Below are positions 35,127-44,159 of a DNA stretch of 64,000 nt, piece by piece. The translations under genes were made by a program, and so were the position numbers. The notes under the pieces were generated by a model. The model was not told the origin of the DNA. It did no database searches and worked only from the letters and a program-made list of their open reading frames with translations. The stretch lies in the NCBI GenBank assembly GCA_035935655.1, contig DASYWW010000011.1, positions 62,001 to 126,000 of the forward strand, written 5' to 3'. This DNA is from Candidatus Bathyarchaeia archaeon. GTDB lineage: Archaea > Thermoproteota > Bathyarchaeia > 40CM-2-53-6. Each line of letters begins with the position of its first letter. Position 1 is the first letter of the stretch.

Positions 35127-35828
35127 CTATGTTGAAGGATCCTGTTGCCCAGGGCCTCGTCGGTCGCTTCTTTGCCTTGAGAAGAAGTTACGAATCCTCC
35201 CTAGTAGTTTACTTCGAAGACTATCCTTGTGTCCCAGCAATCTCTTCTCCCAGTCAACCCTGATGATGAGATACGCCGTGGAGAGAACGAGAGCGGCTGA
35301 CAAGATCGATGCGTAGACGTTTTCTCCGAGAAACTGGTCGACAAACTGGCTTGATTGTCTCGCGACATATAGCACCGAGAGAATCCAGATGAACTTGCCA
35401 GTGTATAGCGCCAGATAGGTTTTCGGAGGGCTATAGCGGATGATGCCCATGGGAATGAAGGCCGCGTCGACAAGTGGAGACGCTGCAAAGAGCACTCCTA
35501 CGAGGAAAGTGCTTCCGCCGAGTAGTTTTCTGAGGGAATCGAACCTCTCCTGTTTACGAATTGCTCGCCTGGCACCGTACCCAAGAGCGTAACTCACCAG
35601 CTTCCCAGTGGCAGAACCGAGCGCCGCAACGGCTGCGATCTGTATGATCCCAATTCCCTGATACGCATCCCCTATGGCGATCGAGACCACGAGCAAGAGG
35701 TAAGGTGTCGGGAAGAATGGGATGAGATTGCCAGCAACACTAACAGCGAAGATGAATAGAAGCGTGGCGAGGAGGCCCGAGGGGTGGGCGGAGAAAAAAC
35801 CGATTACCCATCCAATCAGATCGGCCAT
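35127..35828 (-). CDS. VTT/DedA-like membrane protein
   Basis: 233 residues with about five hydrophobic segments. The core FPTPYLLLVVSIAIGDAYQGIG, the Gly-rich turn AALGSATGKLVSYALGYG and LVGVLFAASPLVDAAFIPMGI fit the VTT (SNARE-associated) family of lipid-scramblase or flippase-like proteins. The C-terminus is basic and cytoplasmic. Substrate unknown. Confidence 0.75.
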   Translation of the reverse strand: MADLIGWVIGFFSAHPSGLLATLLFIFAVSVAGNLIPFFPTPYLLLVVSIAIGDAYQGIGIIQIAAVAALGSATGKLVSYALGYGARRAIRKQERFDSLRKLLGGSTFLVGVLFAASPLVDAAFIPMGIIRYSPPKTYLALYTGKFIWILSVLYVARQSSQFVDQFLGENVYASILSAALVLSTAYLIIRVDWEKRLLGHKDSLRSKLLGRIRNFFSRQRSDRRGPGQQDPST

Positions 35829-35968
35829 GATGCCAGATCAATCAGGTTCTATCGGAATGGGGGTTGAAAAGCTATCTGGCGGAACGCATCAAGCCTAACT
35901 CAAGGGGAGAAGGTTCTTCTGAGCGGAGTCGTGTTCTCGCCTAAACGTGATGGAGAGGGTCTCACAGC

Positions 35969-36286
35969 ATGAGGATGAAGGACGTCTACTCGAAAAAGAT
36001 CACCTCAGAAGAGGAGCAGGGTGGCTACGTGATCATCCTGAAAGATCGACTATCCTTCTTTCCGACATCGGGCCGAAGATTTCAGATGCTCCAGAATGGC
36101 CGCGCGCGAAGAGCCATGGTTGAATCCTATCCCTGTTCTTGTAGAGGACCTGGGTTTCCACACTCGCACTTTTTCGTTAGAGTCAAAGCAGTGAAGTCAG
36201 GCGACAGAGTTACGATTCGAAAGGAATCGAAGAGCGGAACTCGCTATCTTCTGCAAGTCCAAAACCATCCGCGCAGAGTCATCTGA
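35969..36286 (+). CDS. uncharacterised small protein
   Basis: 105 residues, basic, with a central C-x-C (PCSCRGPGFPHSH) and strands (YVIILKDRLSFFP, FFVRVKAVKSGDRVTIRKES). The Cys/His set could bind zinc. It is 47 nt upstream of the RNase J-like gene on the same strand and may be co-transcribed. Confidence 0.55.
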   Translation: MRMKDVYSKKITSEEEQGGYVIILKDRLSFFPTSGRRFQMLQNGRARRAMVESYPCSCRGPGFPHSHFFVRVKAVKSGDRVTIRKESKSGTRYLLQVQNHPRRVI

Positions 36287-36332
36287 AGCTCTATAATCAG
36301 AGGACCTGGAACATCAAGAGGATAGTGGGTTC

Positions 36333-37652
36333 ATGGTCGACCTCACCTTCTACGGCGGGGCGGGCGAAATAGGCGGAAACATGATCCTCGTCCGTGACAG
36401 AGACTCCAAGATCATGCTAGATTTTGGCATGAGCTTGGGAGAGAGGGGACGATTCTTCTCCGAACCCTTCCTGTCGCCCAGAAACGAAAGCGGGCTAATC
36501 AATCTAGGTATCATTCCCGACGTCGCCGGCCTTTACAGAGGAGAAGGGGAAGTACCTGCAGACGCTGTCTTCCTCAGTCACGCCCATATCGACCACTCGA
36601 TGTCGATCTCCCTACTCAATCGCCAGATACCCGTCTACTGCGGCGAGACCACGAAGATGATTCTGGAGGCGCTGTCAACCGCTCGTCCAGGGGGCTTCGA
36701 GAACGATCTTGACGAAATTCAGTTCAAGACTTTTCGAACTGGAGACCGGGTGAAAATGGGAGGAATCGAGGTAGAGCCGGTTCATGTAGACCACAGCATT
36801 CCCGGATCCTACGGTTTTGTTATCCATACGTCGATTGGGACGCTTGTCTACAGCGGGGATTTCAGAGCTCACGGGCCTAGGTCTGACTTGACACAGGATT
36901 TTGCAGAGAGTGCAGAGAGGTCGAATCCGGAGCTGTTTCTCTGCGAGGGCACAAACCTAGTTCGAGGTGACTTGCAATCTGAATCGGAAGTAGTTGACAA
37001 GGTTGACCATGTGATTCGGAAGACCAGCGGGCTGGTGCTCGCAAATTTTTCGACCGCGGACGTGGACAGGTTGAGAACGTTCTACGAGATTGCCAAGAAG
37101 AATAACAGGGTCCTAGCTGTTTCATTGAGGCAGGCTCATCTCCTACAAGCACTGAACAAAGACAAACACCTAGACATTCCAGACATCTCCCACGACACCA
37201 ATATTGTCGTCTACCAGAGATCGAAGAAGACCTACTACAATTGGGAGAAAGAGGTGATGAAGAATGGCACCGTCAAGACATCGAAGGATATCAAGGAAAC
37301 ACAGGGAAAGTTCGTTCTAGCCGCCAGCTCCTATGATATGAACGAGGTTTTGGACATAAAGCCTGATGCGGGTGGGGCGTTCATCAATAGTAGCTCCGAA
37401 CCGTTCAACGAGGAGATGGAGATTGATCATGAACGCTTCGTAAACTGGCTCAACCATTTCGGACTGCCAATGTACCAGATTCACAGCTCGGGACACATGA
37501 TGCCCACCGAACTTCGAGAAACGATAGGCCAGATTAGCCCTAAGACACTCGTCCCAATACATACAGAACAGCCGCACCTCTACGAACTCTTCATCAAAGA
37601 CCTGTGCAAGGTACACCAGCCCATCAAAGGATCAATGTGGACGGTGCAATAG
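36333..37652 (+). CDS. RNase J-like metallo-beta-lactamase nuclease
   Basis: 439 residues. FYGGAGEIGGNMILV starts the MBL fold, LSHAHIDHS is the HxHxDH metal motif, VEPVHVDHSIPGSYGF supplies another His, and YSGDFRAHG is the Asp ligand. The beta-CASP insertion (about residues 180-340) and the late IHSSGHMM and LVPIHTEQP motifs give the RNase J/CPSF-like class. It cuts or trims RNA from the 5' side. An upstream small gene may be in the same operon. Confidence 0.92.
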   Translation: MVDLTFYGGAGEIGGNMILVRDRDSKIMLDFGMSLGERGRFFSEPFLSPRNESGLINLGIIPDVAGLYRGEGEVPADAVFLSHAHIDHSMSISLLNRQIPVYCGETTKMILEALSTARPGGFENDLDEIQFKTFRTGDRVKMGGIEVEPVHVDHSIPGSYGFVIHTSIGTLVYSGDFRAHGPRSDLTQDFAESAERSNPELFLCEGTNLVRGDLQSESEVVDKVDHVIRKTSGLVLANFSTADVDRLRTFYEIAKKNNRVLAVSLRQAHLLQALNKDKHLDIPDISHDTNIVVYQRSKKTYYNWEKEVMKNGTVKTSKDIKETQGKFVLAASSYDMNEVLDIKPDAGGAFINSSSEPFNEEMEIDHERFVNWLNHFGLPMYQIHSSGHMMPTELRETIGQISPKTLVPIHTEQPHLYELFIKDLCKVHQPIKGSMWTVQ

Positions 37653-37722
37653 ACAAGCGCGCAAACCCAGCACCAAAACCGGGATTGTCTACGGCCGTTT
37701 CAAAACGTCAAGGGGCGAGAGC

Positions 37723-38235
37723 GTGACCTTGCGAGCTTTGAAGTGGGAAGACCTCGACGATTGTGTAACCTTCATCAATAATCTCGTCAGTGAGAAAGAT
37801 CGGGAGCCAAACCTCGGAATAGTCGCCGATAGAAAACAGACAAGGGATGAAGAGGCGGAATGGCTCGCCAACCAGATAACCGGAATAGAACGAGGCAGCA
37901 TCGTCAGTGTCGTAGCGGAGGTAGGAGGACGAGTGGTGGGAAACGGTTCAGTCACGAGAGGGTCGTACGAGGACACAAAACGTCACGGATACCTTGGCAT
38001 AGCAATCTCGAAGAAACATAGGGACCGCGGAATCGGCTTGGAAATGATGCGCGCGCTTGTCAAGGAATCTCGGAAAGTCGGACTCAAAACGATCCAACTG
38101 GAGGTCTTCGCAAACAACCCACGGGCAACCCACGTTTACGAGAGAACCGGCTTCAAGGCAACAGGCAGGATACCGAAGAAAATGCTAAGAAAAGGAAAGT
38201 TCATTGATAGCATCATAATGGCCAGAACGCTGTAA
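37723..38235 (+). CDS. GNAT-family N-acetyltransferase
   Basis: 170 residues from GTG 37723 with AGGGG upstream. The acetyl-CoA motif is ISKKHRDRGIGLEMMRAL (Arg/Gln-x-x-Gly-x-Gly), followed by LEVFANNPRATHVYERTGFKATGR. It acetylates a small molecule or protein amine; the substrate is unknown. It converges with another GNAT gene. Confidence 0.92.
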   Translation: MTLRALKWEDLDDCVTFINNLVSEKDREPNLGIVADRKQTRDEEAEWLANQITGIERGSIVSVVAEVGGRVVGNGSVTRGSYEDTKRHGYLGIAISKKHRDRGIGLEMMRALVKESRKVGLKTIQLEVFANNPRATHVYERTGFKATGRIPKKMLRKGKFIDSIIMARTL

Positions 38236-38238
38236 AAC

Positions 38239-38841
38239 CTACAGCTGCTTTCTTACAATCGCGAACCGTTCTAGTTGGCGATGAATCTTGAATCCTGCCT
38301 TCAGGTACATGCTCAAAGAGCCCTTGTAGTTCTCTTCGGCCCACGGAGTCTCCCAATCCCGCTTGACCGGATTGGTTGTAGGATACCCTTCTGCAACACG
38401 TAGCTTGTCCTGACGAAACTTATCGCATGCTGCATTCAGAAGCGCACTGCCCACGCCCTTTCCTCTGTGTCCAGGAGCTACGAGAAAGCACATGATCGAG
38501 CCAACTAACTCAGCAGGATTGTCTATGACTGACGCATACCTTCTCATGTTTACGAAGGCATATCGCGGCTGCGCGTTGCACCAACCAACGACTCTCCCGT
38601 CTGCGAAAGCTAGCAACCCATGGGCTTTGCCTGATCTTATTCGTTCGGCCCGAGCTGCTCTATGAGCGGGCCCAGCTTTAGCTGAGGCATCCCATTCCTG
38701 ACCCGGCGTATCGTAAAATCCGCAGTAACACCCTGACCATTCTGGAAAATCGGTGAAGGCATCCTTATCAAAGAACCTAAGGTAGTCATCGAGGAGCTCC
38801 GGTGTGAGCTCTCGAACCTCAACTTTCAACGCGTGACTCAT
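38239..38841 (-). CDS. GNAT-family N-acetyltransferase
   Basis: 200 residues. The coenzyme A motif is FLVAPGHRGKGVGSALLNAACD, with a Cys-rich N-terminal (SGCYCGFYDTPGQEW) typical of a subgroup. The C-terminal AGFKIHRQLERFAIV closes the fold. The stop is 3 nt from the stop of the other GNAT gene (convergent). The TnpB element lies 62 nt upstream. Confidence 0.9.
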   Translation of the reverse strand: MSHALKVEVRELTPELLDDYLRFFDKDAFTDFPEWSGCYCGFYDTPGQEWDASAKAGPAHRAARAERIRSGKAHGLLAFADGRVVGWCNAQPRYAFVNMRRYASVIDNPAELVGSIMCFLVAPGHRGKGVGSALLNAACDKFRQDKLRVAEGYPTTNPVKRDWETPWAEENYKGSLSMYLKAGFKIHRQLERFAIVRKQL

Positions 38842-38902
38842 CTCTCGCTCACATTTCTCCGAGAGAGTATAAGGACCGCCGCCTATGAGGACTTGTGGTT
38901 CT

Positions 38903-38952
38903 GTTAAGTCTTCATTGAACGAATTGTTGTGGTTGTGGGTTGTTGACTTAAC
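38903..38952 (-). other. inverted repeat at the 3' end of tnpB, likely element end or guide-RNA stem
   Basis: GTTAAGTC (38903-38910) pairs perfectly with GACTTAAC (38945-38952), enclosing the last codons and the stop of tnpB. In IS200/IS605-type elements the right end and the omegaRNA scaffold overlap the tnpB 3' end, so this stem is a good candidate part of that RNA. Confidence 0.45.
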
Positions 38953-40082
38953 TTGTCTCCATCGACTTTGAGGATTAGTGTCGCGTTCTCCGGTTCCTGT
39001 TCCTCTACCATTGCTTCACCTGGAGGCCCGTTGGGGCTGAACCTCAGCCCTCCTGCGGCTATGTTCCTAGCCGCGTTCTCGTCCCTGTCTAGTACGGCTC
39101 CACAGTGTGGACACCATAGTCTTCGTCTGGTGCTCTCTAGGGTCTTGTACCCGCATATTGAGCACCGTTTTGACGTGTTCCTAGCAGGAACGTAGTTTAC
39201 CTTCAACCCTTCCCATCCAGCCTTGTACTCTATCTGTCGTTGAAGCTCTCCATAGCTCCAGCTGTTCATCCTGGCCCGATAGCTTCTCGCTTGGCCATTT
39301 CCCTTGCGATACAATCTTCTGATCCCGGTCAGCTTCTCGAGTACAATCCCGTACCGCTTTGACCTGGCTTCCTCGACGATTCTCTTGGACACGCTGTGGA
39401 GTAGTGGCTGCACGCGGTTCCTCTGCTTCTTTCCATACTTAGAGTATACCCTTACTCTTATTCGCGCATCATTCCTCGTGAACCGACCTTTAACATAACG
39501 ATAGGTCGACTTGATGCTGGTGGCCTTCGACAGGTCGAACGTTCGCACTGTTCCTTCCGTTGAGGCGATTGTAACGTTGTTCAGGTTAAGATCTATCCCC
39601 AGATATCCCTCCGGTTCGATCTCAATTGACTCTCTTGAATGGCTAATGCTGAGCGACTGTGGGGTCACGGTGACAGCGCGAACTTCGAACCCGGAGAGTG
39701 CCTTCATAGTATGATCGTTGAGCTTGACATAAATGTACTGCCGTGGCTTGATTGGAAGTCTCAGAAGATTATTCTCTATTTTGAACCCGTAGTTCGTAGT
39801 CAACATCATCTTTCTGGCATATGGAACGATTGTCCCGGAGTTCTTTCTCTTAGCCTTCCGGTAGTTACGAAGTATCCCGGTGGCCGTGCTGATCGCTCCG
39901 AGCCGGTAGTAGCTGGGGATGTTACGGCTGAGACTTGAGTAGGCGGCTGAAGCGAGACTCTTGAGTGAAGAGATGTTACGTTCGATTCCAATCATAACGC
40001 AGACGTTTACAACGCGTCTGAATTCGTCTAAGAGCCAAAGTAGATCCTCTGAAGCCTGATACTTCTGTTTGACCGCTTTCAT
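38904..40082 (-). mobile_element. tnpB: TnpB (IS200/IS605 OrfB-like) RNA-guided nuclease, solitary element
   Basis: About 392 residues from ATG 40082; TTG 40103 is possible. It shows the RuvC-like core with all three acidic residues: Asp in LGIDLNLNNV, Glu in YGIVLEKLTGIR, and Asp in LDRDENAARN. The zinc-ribbon CSICGYKTLES to CPHCG is also present. No TnpA gene is beside it, so it is of the IS1341-type solitary class. TnpB proteins are programmable nucleases guided by an RNA from the element's 3' end. The gene is intact and looks recently active or selected. Confidence 0.92.
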
Positions 40083-40103
40083 TGCTCGCACTAGTGACGC
40101 CAA

Positions 40104-40409
40104 GACAAGACTTCATTATTGGCTGGATAAGGGATAGAGGATGCTGAACATCGAACCCTGAATCAATATTCGAATCGAACCATGGTCCAGACATAAGCTA
40201 CAACTCCTTAACCCAGAGGGGAGCACACAGAATTCATTTGCGAATCGAGCCTGATCAAAGAAAAAAACGGTAGAAAGACACACTCACTGTACGTCCGGAG
40301 CTGAGCGGTCAAATCCTTTCGAGGCAGCTCAGCCGCAACATATCCATTGGCATCGCATATCCGCGCGAATCCTTTCTCGAGCAGGTTCGCGCAGCGTCCC
40401 CTAGTCTCT
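40104..40409. other. intergenic region between VapC and tnpB with the probable element left end
   Basis: No ORF. TTCGA-rich words repeat near 40150-40190 (CATCGAACCC, TTCGAATCGAACC) without a tRNA fold. A GCTGAGC/GCTCAGC hairpin lies at about 40303-40335. The left end of the TnpB element is somewhere in 40104-40200 but I cannot fix it. Confidence 0.4.
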
Positions 40410-40796
40410 CTACCAGGTTTCGACTACGAGCCCAGGCCCTTTCTCGAAATGCGCCTTGTTCCGAGTTAAGAGAATCTGTCGATGAATCAGAGCAGTGCTC
40501 GCTACGAGTGTATCCAGATCGCCAATCGGTGGACCCTTGGCCTTGAGCTCGTTGATGAGCCTACCGTACTTTTCGCAGACAGCGAGCGAGACTTCGAGCA
40601 GTTCTAAGTGCTCCAGTAGCCCTCCGACCCTCTCGGTCTCGGTTCTTCGACTCTTGGTGGAGTAAGCCCCATCATAGAGTTGGGCTGCGTTCACGGGAGT
40701 AGTCGTAATTCGTTCATCATTCTCCAGGAAGTGCAGCAGTTTCTTTTCCGCTTCTGGTTTCGCGCGTACAAGGTCCACGAGAAACGTTGTGTCCAA
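40410..40796 (-). CDS. vapC: VapC-like PIN-domain toxin
   Basis: 128 residues from TTG 40796. The PIN acidic residues are the first Asp in DTTFLVDLVR, Glu/Asp in the middle, and D in PIGDLDTLVAS, with LLTRNKAHFEK as the last motif. It is an RNase toxin paired with the antitoxin gene 16 nt upstream. The first residues could extend by a non-standard start to give the typical Ile-x-Cys-Leu-Asp opening. Confidence 0.9.
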   Translation of the reverse strand: MDTTFLVDLVRAKPEAEKKLLHFLENDERITTTPVNAAQLYDGAYSTKSRRTETERVGGLLEHLELLEVSLAVCEKYGRLINELKAKGPPIGDLDTLVASTALIHRQILLTRNKAHFEKGPGLVVETW

Positions 40797-40812
40797 ACAG
40801 ACTATGGAGGAT

Positions 40813-41043
40813 CTAGAACTCGGGAGATCTGAGCCGTATCTTACTGCGCTTCTCCAACACCTTCTCGACCGCAGAAGCCAGTTCTTCGTCGGGTGAGAAG
40901 GATCGAATATAGTCCAAGAGGTTCCCTGCAGCTTTCTTCCGCGTGAGTCGAAGGATGACCTTAGTGAACGACTCGTCCTTGCCCTTTGTCCGGGCTAACG
41001 CGTTATACGCCTCCTCAGATATCGTCAGCGTCTTATGCGCCAT
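40813..41043 (-). CDS. vapB: VapB-like antitoxin (DUF217-type)
   Basis: 76 residues. The opening KTLTISEEAYNALARTKGKDESFTKVILRLT matches the small archaeal VapB/DUF217 antitoxins, which bind DNA as dimers via the N-terminus and the toxin via the C-terminal tail. It is in operon with the PIN toxin. Confidence 0.9.
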   Translation of the reverse strand: MAHKTLTISEEAYNALARTKGKDESFTKVILRLTRKKAAGNLLDYIRSFSPDEELASAVEKVLEKRSKIRLRSPEF

Positions 41044-41178
41044 GTCCCGATACGTGCACTTACCTGTATATGTTGCTACCCGCTCGCCCCATAACGATTC
41101 GCGCCAAAGAACAAAGACTCAGGAAAACGGACTTCGGCTTCCTCGGAACCAACTCAAAGCGATGAGAAGAGCGGGATT

Positions 41179-41520
41179 CTATTGTCCTGACTCTTCTTTC
41201 TCTTTCATCGGCATCGTCTTTCGTATCATCTCGATAAGATGCTGTTCCGTTCGGTTATCAAGAACCTGACCGCGCCCGCTACCCTCTGAACCAGCCCTCT
41301 GTCCTGAAAGAAGCCGCTGAAGCTCTCTGTGCGTACTTCGCAACCTCCAGTACAAGGCCAAGGCCGCACCTGTGAAGCCAACAATTGCGATGACGATTAT
41401 CACTGTAAGAAGGCCGCCTTGGAAGAAGTTGTTAACGTAAACTTGGAAAAACGCGTTGTTCGCATACTCCTGGTAAAACCAGAACGCGAAAAACAAGATC
41501 ACAACAGTCTGAAACAGCAT
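41179..41520 (-). CDS. small two-helix membrane protein (third relative of a local family)
   Basis: 113 residues. The first helix (QTVVILFFAFWFYQEYANNAFFQVYVNN) has the same Gln-x-Val-Val-Ile-Leu...Glu-Tyr-x-x-Asn-x-x-(Phe/Tyr)-x-Gln pattern as the two other small membrane proteins at 42400-42708 and 46708-47037. A second helix (LLTVIIVIAIVGFTGAALALYWRL) leads to a basic helical tail ending KEKEESGQ. An open frame continues upstream without a start codon, so the true start is uncertain. Confidence 0.6.
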   Translation of the reverse strand: MLFQTVVILFFAFWFYQEYANNAFFQVYVNNFFQGGLLTVIIVIAIVGFTGAALALYWRLRSTHRELQRLLSGQRAGSEGSGRGQVLDNRTEQHLIEMIRKTMPMKEKEESGQ

Positions 41521-41703
41521 AATGACCTTCGCGTAACCCGGAATGCTATTCCAAGCAGAAGCCTCGTCCTCTTCCTCTCTCGTAATCCCTATCCCGATCC
41601 CTGAAGAGTCCCCTGGCCGACCCTCCAGAGATCTAGAGAGAGCCTCTGATTTGGGAATCTTGTGTCCTGGGAAAGAGAGGACTAGATACTCGATCTAGGC
41701 AGA

Positions 41704-42324
41704 TTACCAGTGACGAGAGACAACAGTAAAGTGCGTCACAGCCAAGTGACCCCATATGTCCCCCGCGACTACCGTGTATTCGCCAAGAGGAAACGGGTGA
41801 AGTACTCCGTCAAAGAATCTTCCCGGTCCGTACGTATTGCCCCCGGTCCAGAAGCCGTTGAAAAACCAGCTTTTCACAATGTTTGCGTGAGGTCCGAAGT
41901 GAATGGTTGGACTTACCACCGAAGGAAAGGCTGGACAGAAATAGGTCGAAAAAGCGTCCCATACGATCATCAGCGTTCCCTGAGCATTGTAGACTGCAAA
42001 ACCAAGAGGATACGTCCAGTCGCAGGGGCCTGTGGTCAAGTCCTTTCCAGCCCACCTCTGAACATTTGGCAGGTCGCTGTTCGTAGCGAGCGGATTCGTC
42101 ACAATTATAGTAATCGTAATACCCTGACCTTCAGCTATCGAACTAGCGTTCCCGTAAACGCTTAACTGAATCCCTCTGGGCTCTCCACCACCAGCCCCTG
42201 TGTGGATTGACATGCCGTTCTGGGGTCTCGTATCAAGATAGACGAGACTCAGCGTCAGAGCCAGAGCGAAGAGCCCAACACCGATCGAGAAGAGACGATA
42301 CCGCTTCAATCGTCCTTCGAACAA
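41704..42324 (-). CDS. membrane-anchored secreted protein
   Basis: 206 residues. An N-terminal signal anchor (FSIGVGLFALALTLSLVYLDT) leads to a Gly/Ser-rich linker and a beta-sandwich-like ectodomain with two Cys (DLTTGPCDWTYP, STYFCPAFPS) that could form a disulfide. The pattern GITITIIVTNPLATNSDLPN and the C-terminal EYTVVAGDIWGHLAVTHFTVV suggest an Ig-like or BsuPI-like domain. Not named. Confidence 0.6.
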   Translation of the reverse strand: MFEGRLKRYRLFSIGVGLFALALTLSLVYLDTRPQNGMSIHTGAGGGEPRGIQLSVYGNASSIAEGQGITITIIVTNPLATNSDLPNVQRWAGKDLTTGPCDWTYPLGFAVYNAQGTLMIVWDAFSTYFCPAFPSVVSPTIHFGPHANIVKSWFFNGFWTGGNTYGPGRFFDGVLHPFPLGEYTVVAGDIWGHLAVTHFTVVSRHW

Positions 42325-42399
42325 GATGTATACTGTTCTTTGATTTATCTCCAGTGCTTAGAACACACCGTCTAGGAATCAGAACACGCAGAAAAAAGG

Positions 42400-42708
42400 T
42401 CACTTTACGCTCTTCTTTTTCAGCGACTCCAGAATCTTCTCTTCTTCTGTCTTCTTACCGAAATGCTTCGACATAGTGTATCCCAATAGTATTCCCGCGT
42501 ATATTCCCGCCAATGTTCCATTGAGCAGGAAGCCTATTGGTCCCACGTTTGTGGTCACCCAGGATTGAAGGTAGAGATTGCTCTGGTATTCTACCGAGAC
42601 CCATGTCAGCAGTCCAAGGATCACCATCGACTCGGCCAGCACCAGCCAGCGCGTCCGCCTGGCAAACTCTTTCTTTTTCAGATCATCGATATCGAGCGTT
42701 TTGCTCAT
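42400..42708 (-). CDS. small two-helix membrane protein (local family member)
   Basis: 102 residues. The polar start SKTLDIDDLKKKEFARR is followed by WLVLAESMVILGLLTWVSVEYQSN, the shared YLQSWV, a short GPIGFLLNG loop, and GTLAGIYAGILLGYTM. The tail is Lys-rich. It aligns with 46708-47037 over both helices. The start is ATG 42708; function unknown. Confidence 0.7.
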   Translation of the reverse strand: MSKTLDIDDLKKKEFARRTRWLVLAESMVILGLLTWVSVEYQSNLYLQSWVTTNVGPIGFLLNGTLAGIYAGILLGYTMSKHFGKKTEEEKILESLKKKSVK

Positions 42709-42740
42709 GATGTTCTGTCCCCGGTTCGGACCCGGTTATT

Positions 42741-43052
42741 ATGCGTAGAGTAGACTTTGGAACCCACAGTTATCCGGTATCTTTCGCGAACTGCTGGATT
42801 AATATCGGCGAAGGGATAAGCTCAAGTGCGATGGGCTGTCGTTCCTCTGAAGGCCCTGTTGTTCTGTGGAGGTGTAAGAAAACGAAGTTTGGAAAGAGAG
42901 TCCGGAACACGATTGTAATCGCCACAATCTCCGCGCTTGTGTTGCTTCCGTCGGTCGTCTATCTCGCTACGGTTGCCGCAGCTGCCTTTGCGGCTGTCAA
43001 TGTAGCCCCCCTGTATTGCAACAATGCTGGCGGATGCCCTTGGACGTATTAG
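42741..43052 (+). CDS. possible short secreted peptide with a transmembrane segment
   Basis: The C-terminal part (NTIVIATISALVLLPSVVYLATVAAAAFAAVN) is a good membrane or signal segment and ends in a short Cys-containing peptide (APLYCNNAGGCPWTY). The N-terminal part lacks a clear start; a GGAGGTG motif at 42868-42874 is not followed by a start codon. Low confidence. Confidence 0.35.
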   Translation: MRRVDFGTHSYPVSFANCWINIGEGISSSAMGCRSSEGPVVLWRCKKTKFGKRVRNTIVIATISALVLLPSVVYLATVAAAAFAAVNVAPLYCNNAGGCPWTY

Positions 43053-43251
43053 CCTAACCCCATAGCAACATCGACACTCACCGGAGCCAAGTTAGGGCAG
43101 TTCCGGTGAATCTGCGCCACCAACTAGCACTAGCTATCAGTTTTCGATATGTTCGGGATTCTACATATTTTGCTGGCTATATCAAGGGTAACAGAATATT
43201 CATCCTCTTTCTCCAGCTAGTTAAGAATCGGATAGAAGGTATGGCGACGAG

Positions 43252-43611
43252 TTGATAATCTCTCAACCGGGCACACTCGGGCTTGCGCGAGATTTCAGAG
43301 AGTCAGTAGCCTACTCAGTAGGCATTCTTGGCGATCAAGTTGCCAACCTGTTCTATTACCACGCCAGACAGAACTACAACGTGGACCCCAGCCAGCTCCC
43401 GCAAGGAGTGGAGAAATTCGACCAGGCTCTCCGGAGCCTGCTCGGAAGCGGCGCTTTCATGGTCGTAAGAGAATGCGCCAAACGGCTGGCCGCCGTTCTA
43501 GGGGTCCGAATAGAACCATTCCCCAACAGCCTCGCATCACTCTACCGAAAAGTCTCTGAGAACTACCGACAAGAAAGATGGGTTCTCTCGCACGAACTGA
43601 TCACTCGCTAA
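43252..43611 (+). CDS. uncharacterised small protein, possible NitrOD5-like
   Basis: 119 residues from TTG 43252. The core FDQALRSLLGSGAFMVVRECAKRLAAVLGVRIEPFPNSLASLYRKVSENY is similar in spacing to the NitrOD5-like segment of the next frame. It ends at a TAA (43609-43611) in the same frame as the following ORF. No upstream domain is seen. Confidence 0.5.
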   Translation: MIISQPGTLGLARDFRESVAYSVGILGDQVANLFYYHARQNYNVDPSQLPQGVEKFDQALRSLLGSGAFMVVRECAKRLAAVLGVRIEPFPNSLASLYRKVSENYRQERWVLSHELITR

Positions 43612-43983
43612 AAGATAACCGCGTTTGAGGGGGTCGATGACACGTCCAGCCTCTCGATATTCGTATTCCAAGAAGTCCTGAACAACAGCTTCGCCACAGC
43701 CCTGCAAGGATTACTCGGGCGGGGTGTCCGGGACGAGGTCTACCGGATTCTGGAGAGCAAAGGAATCAGAGAAGACGAGGTTCCAAACAAGTTCGACAAG
43801 GTGATCGAAGTTCTTCAGAAGGTTTTCGGCGAATGTTCACATGTAATCATCCATCGGGTTCTGCGAGTTCTCTACGAGAACTATTCTCTTCCGGTTGACT
43901 TTTCTATTCAGGAAATTCTTCTGGACCGGTTGGCTATTCTCAGGAATAGGATTGTGGTGGATGATCTTCGTCCGAGAAGTTGA
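43612..43983 (+). pseudogene. NitrOD5-like segment in frame behind a TAA, without a start codon
   Basis: The frame reads straight through from the preceding ORF past one TAA and has no ATG, GTG or TTG before 43801. The coding signal is strong: FQEVLNNSFATALQGLLGRGV, VYRILESKGIREDEVPNKFDKVIEVLQKVFGECSHVIIHRVLRVLYENY. This fits the small NitrOD5-type output domain (about 80 residues) of archaeal signalling proteins. It could be the second half of a broken two-domain gene, or a gene with an unusual start. Confidence 0.5.
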
Positions 43984-44159
43984 ATCGATGCGGATCTCGG
44001 ACCAGAAAACAAAGCCGCCTCAGGAAGAATCGTTGGTCCGACTATGCAAAAGCCCGGGCGGCCTAGGATTCCCTCTCCAAAAGGCCACTGACTCACGATC
44101 AAACAGACAGCAAATGTTCGATTGAAAGCGCTTTCCGCCCCTTTTGCCCCATCGCCATC

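Noticed and set aside
40130-40200. TTCGA-rich words resembling tRNA T-loops
   Set aside because: No cloverleaf can be built on either strand; only short words match.
41521-41670. open frame continuing upstream of the 41520 ATG
   Set aside because: It carries no start codon and the ATG at 41520 gives a normal membrane protein, so extension is not needed.
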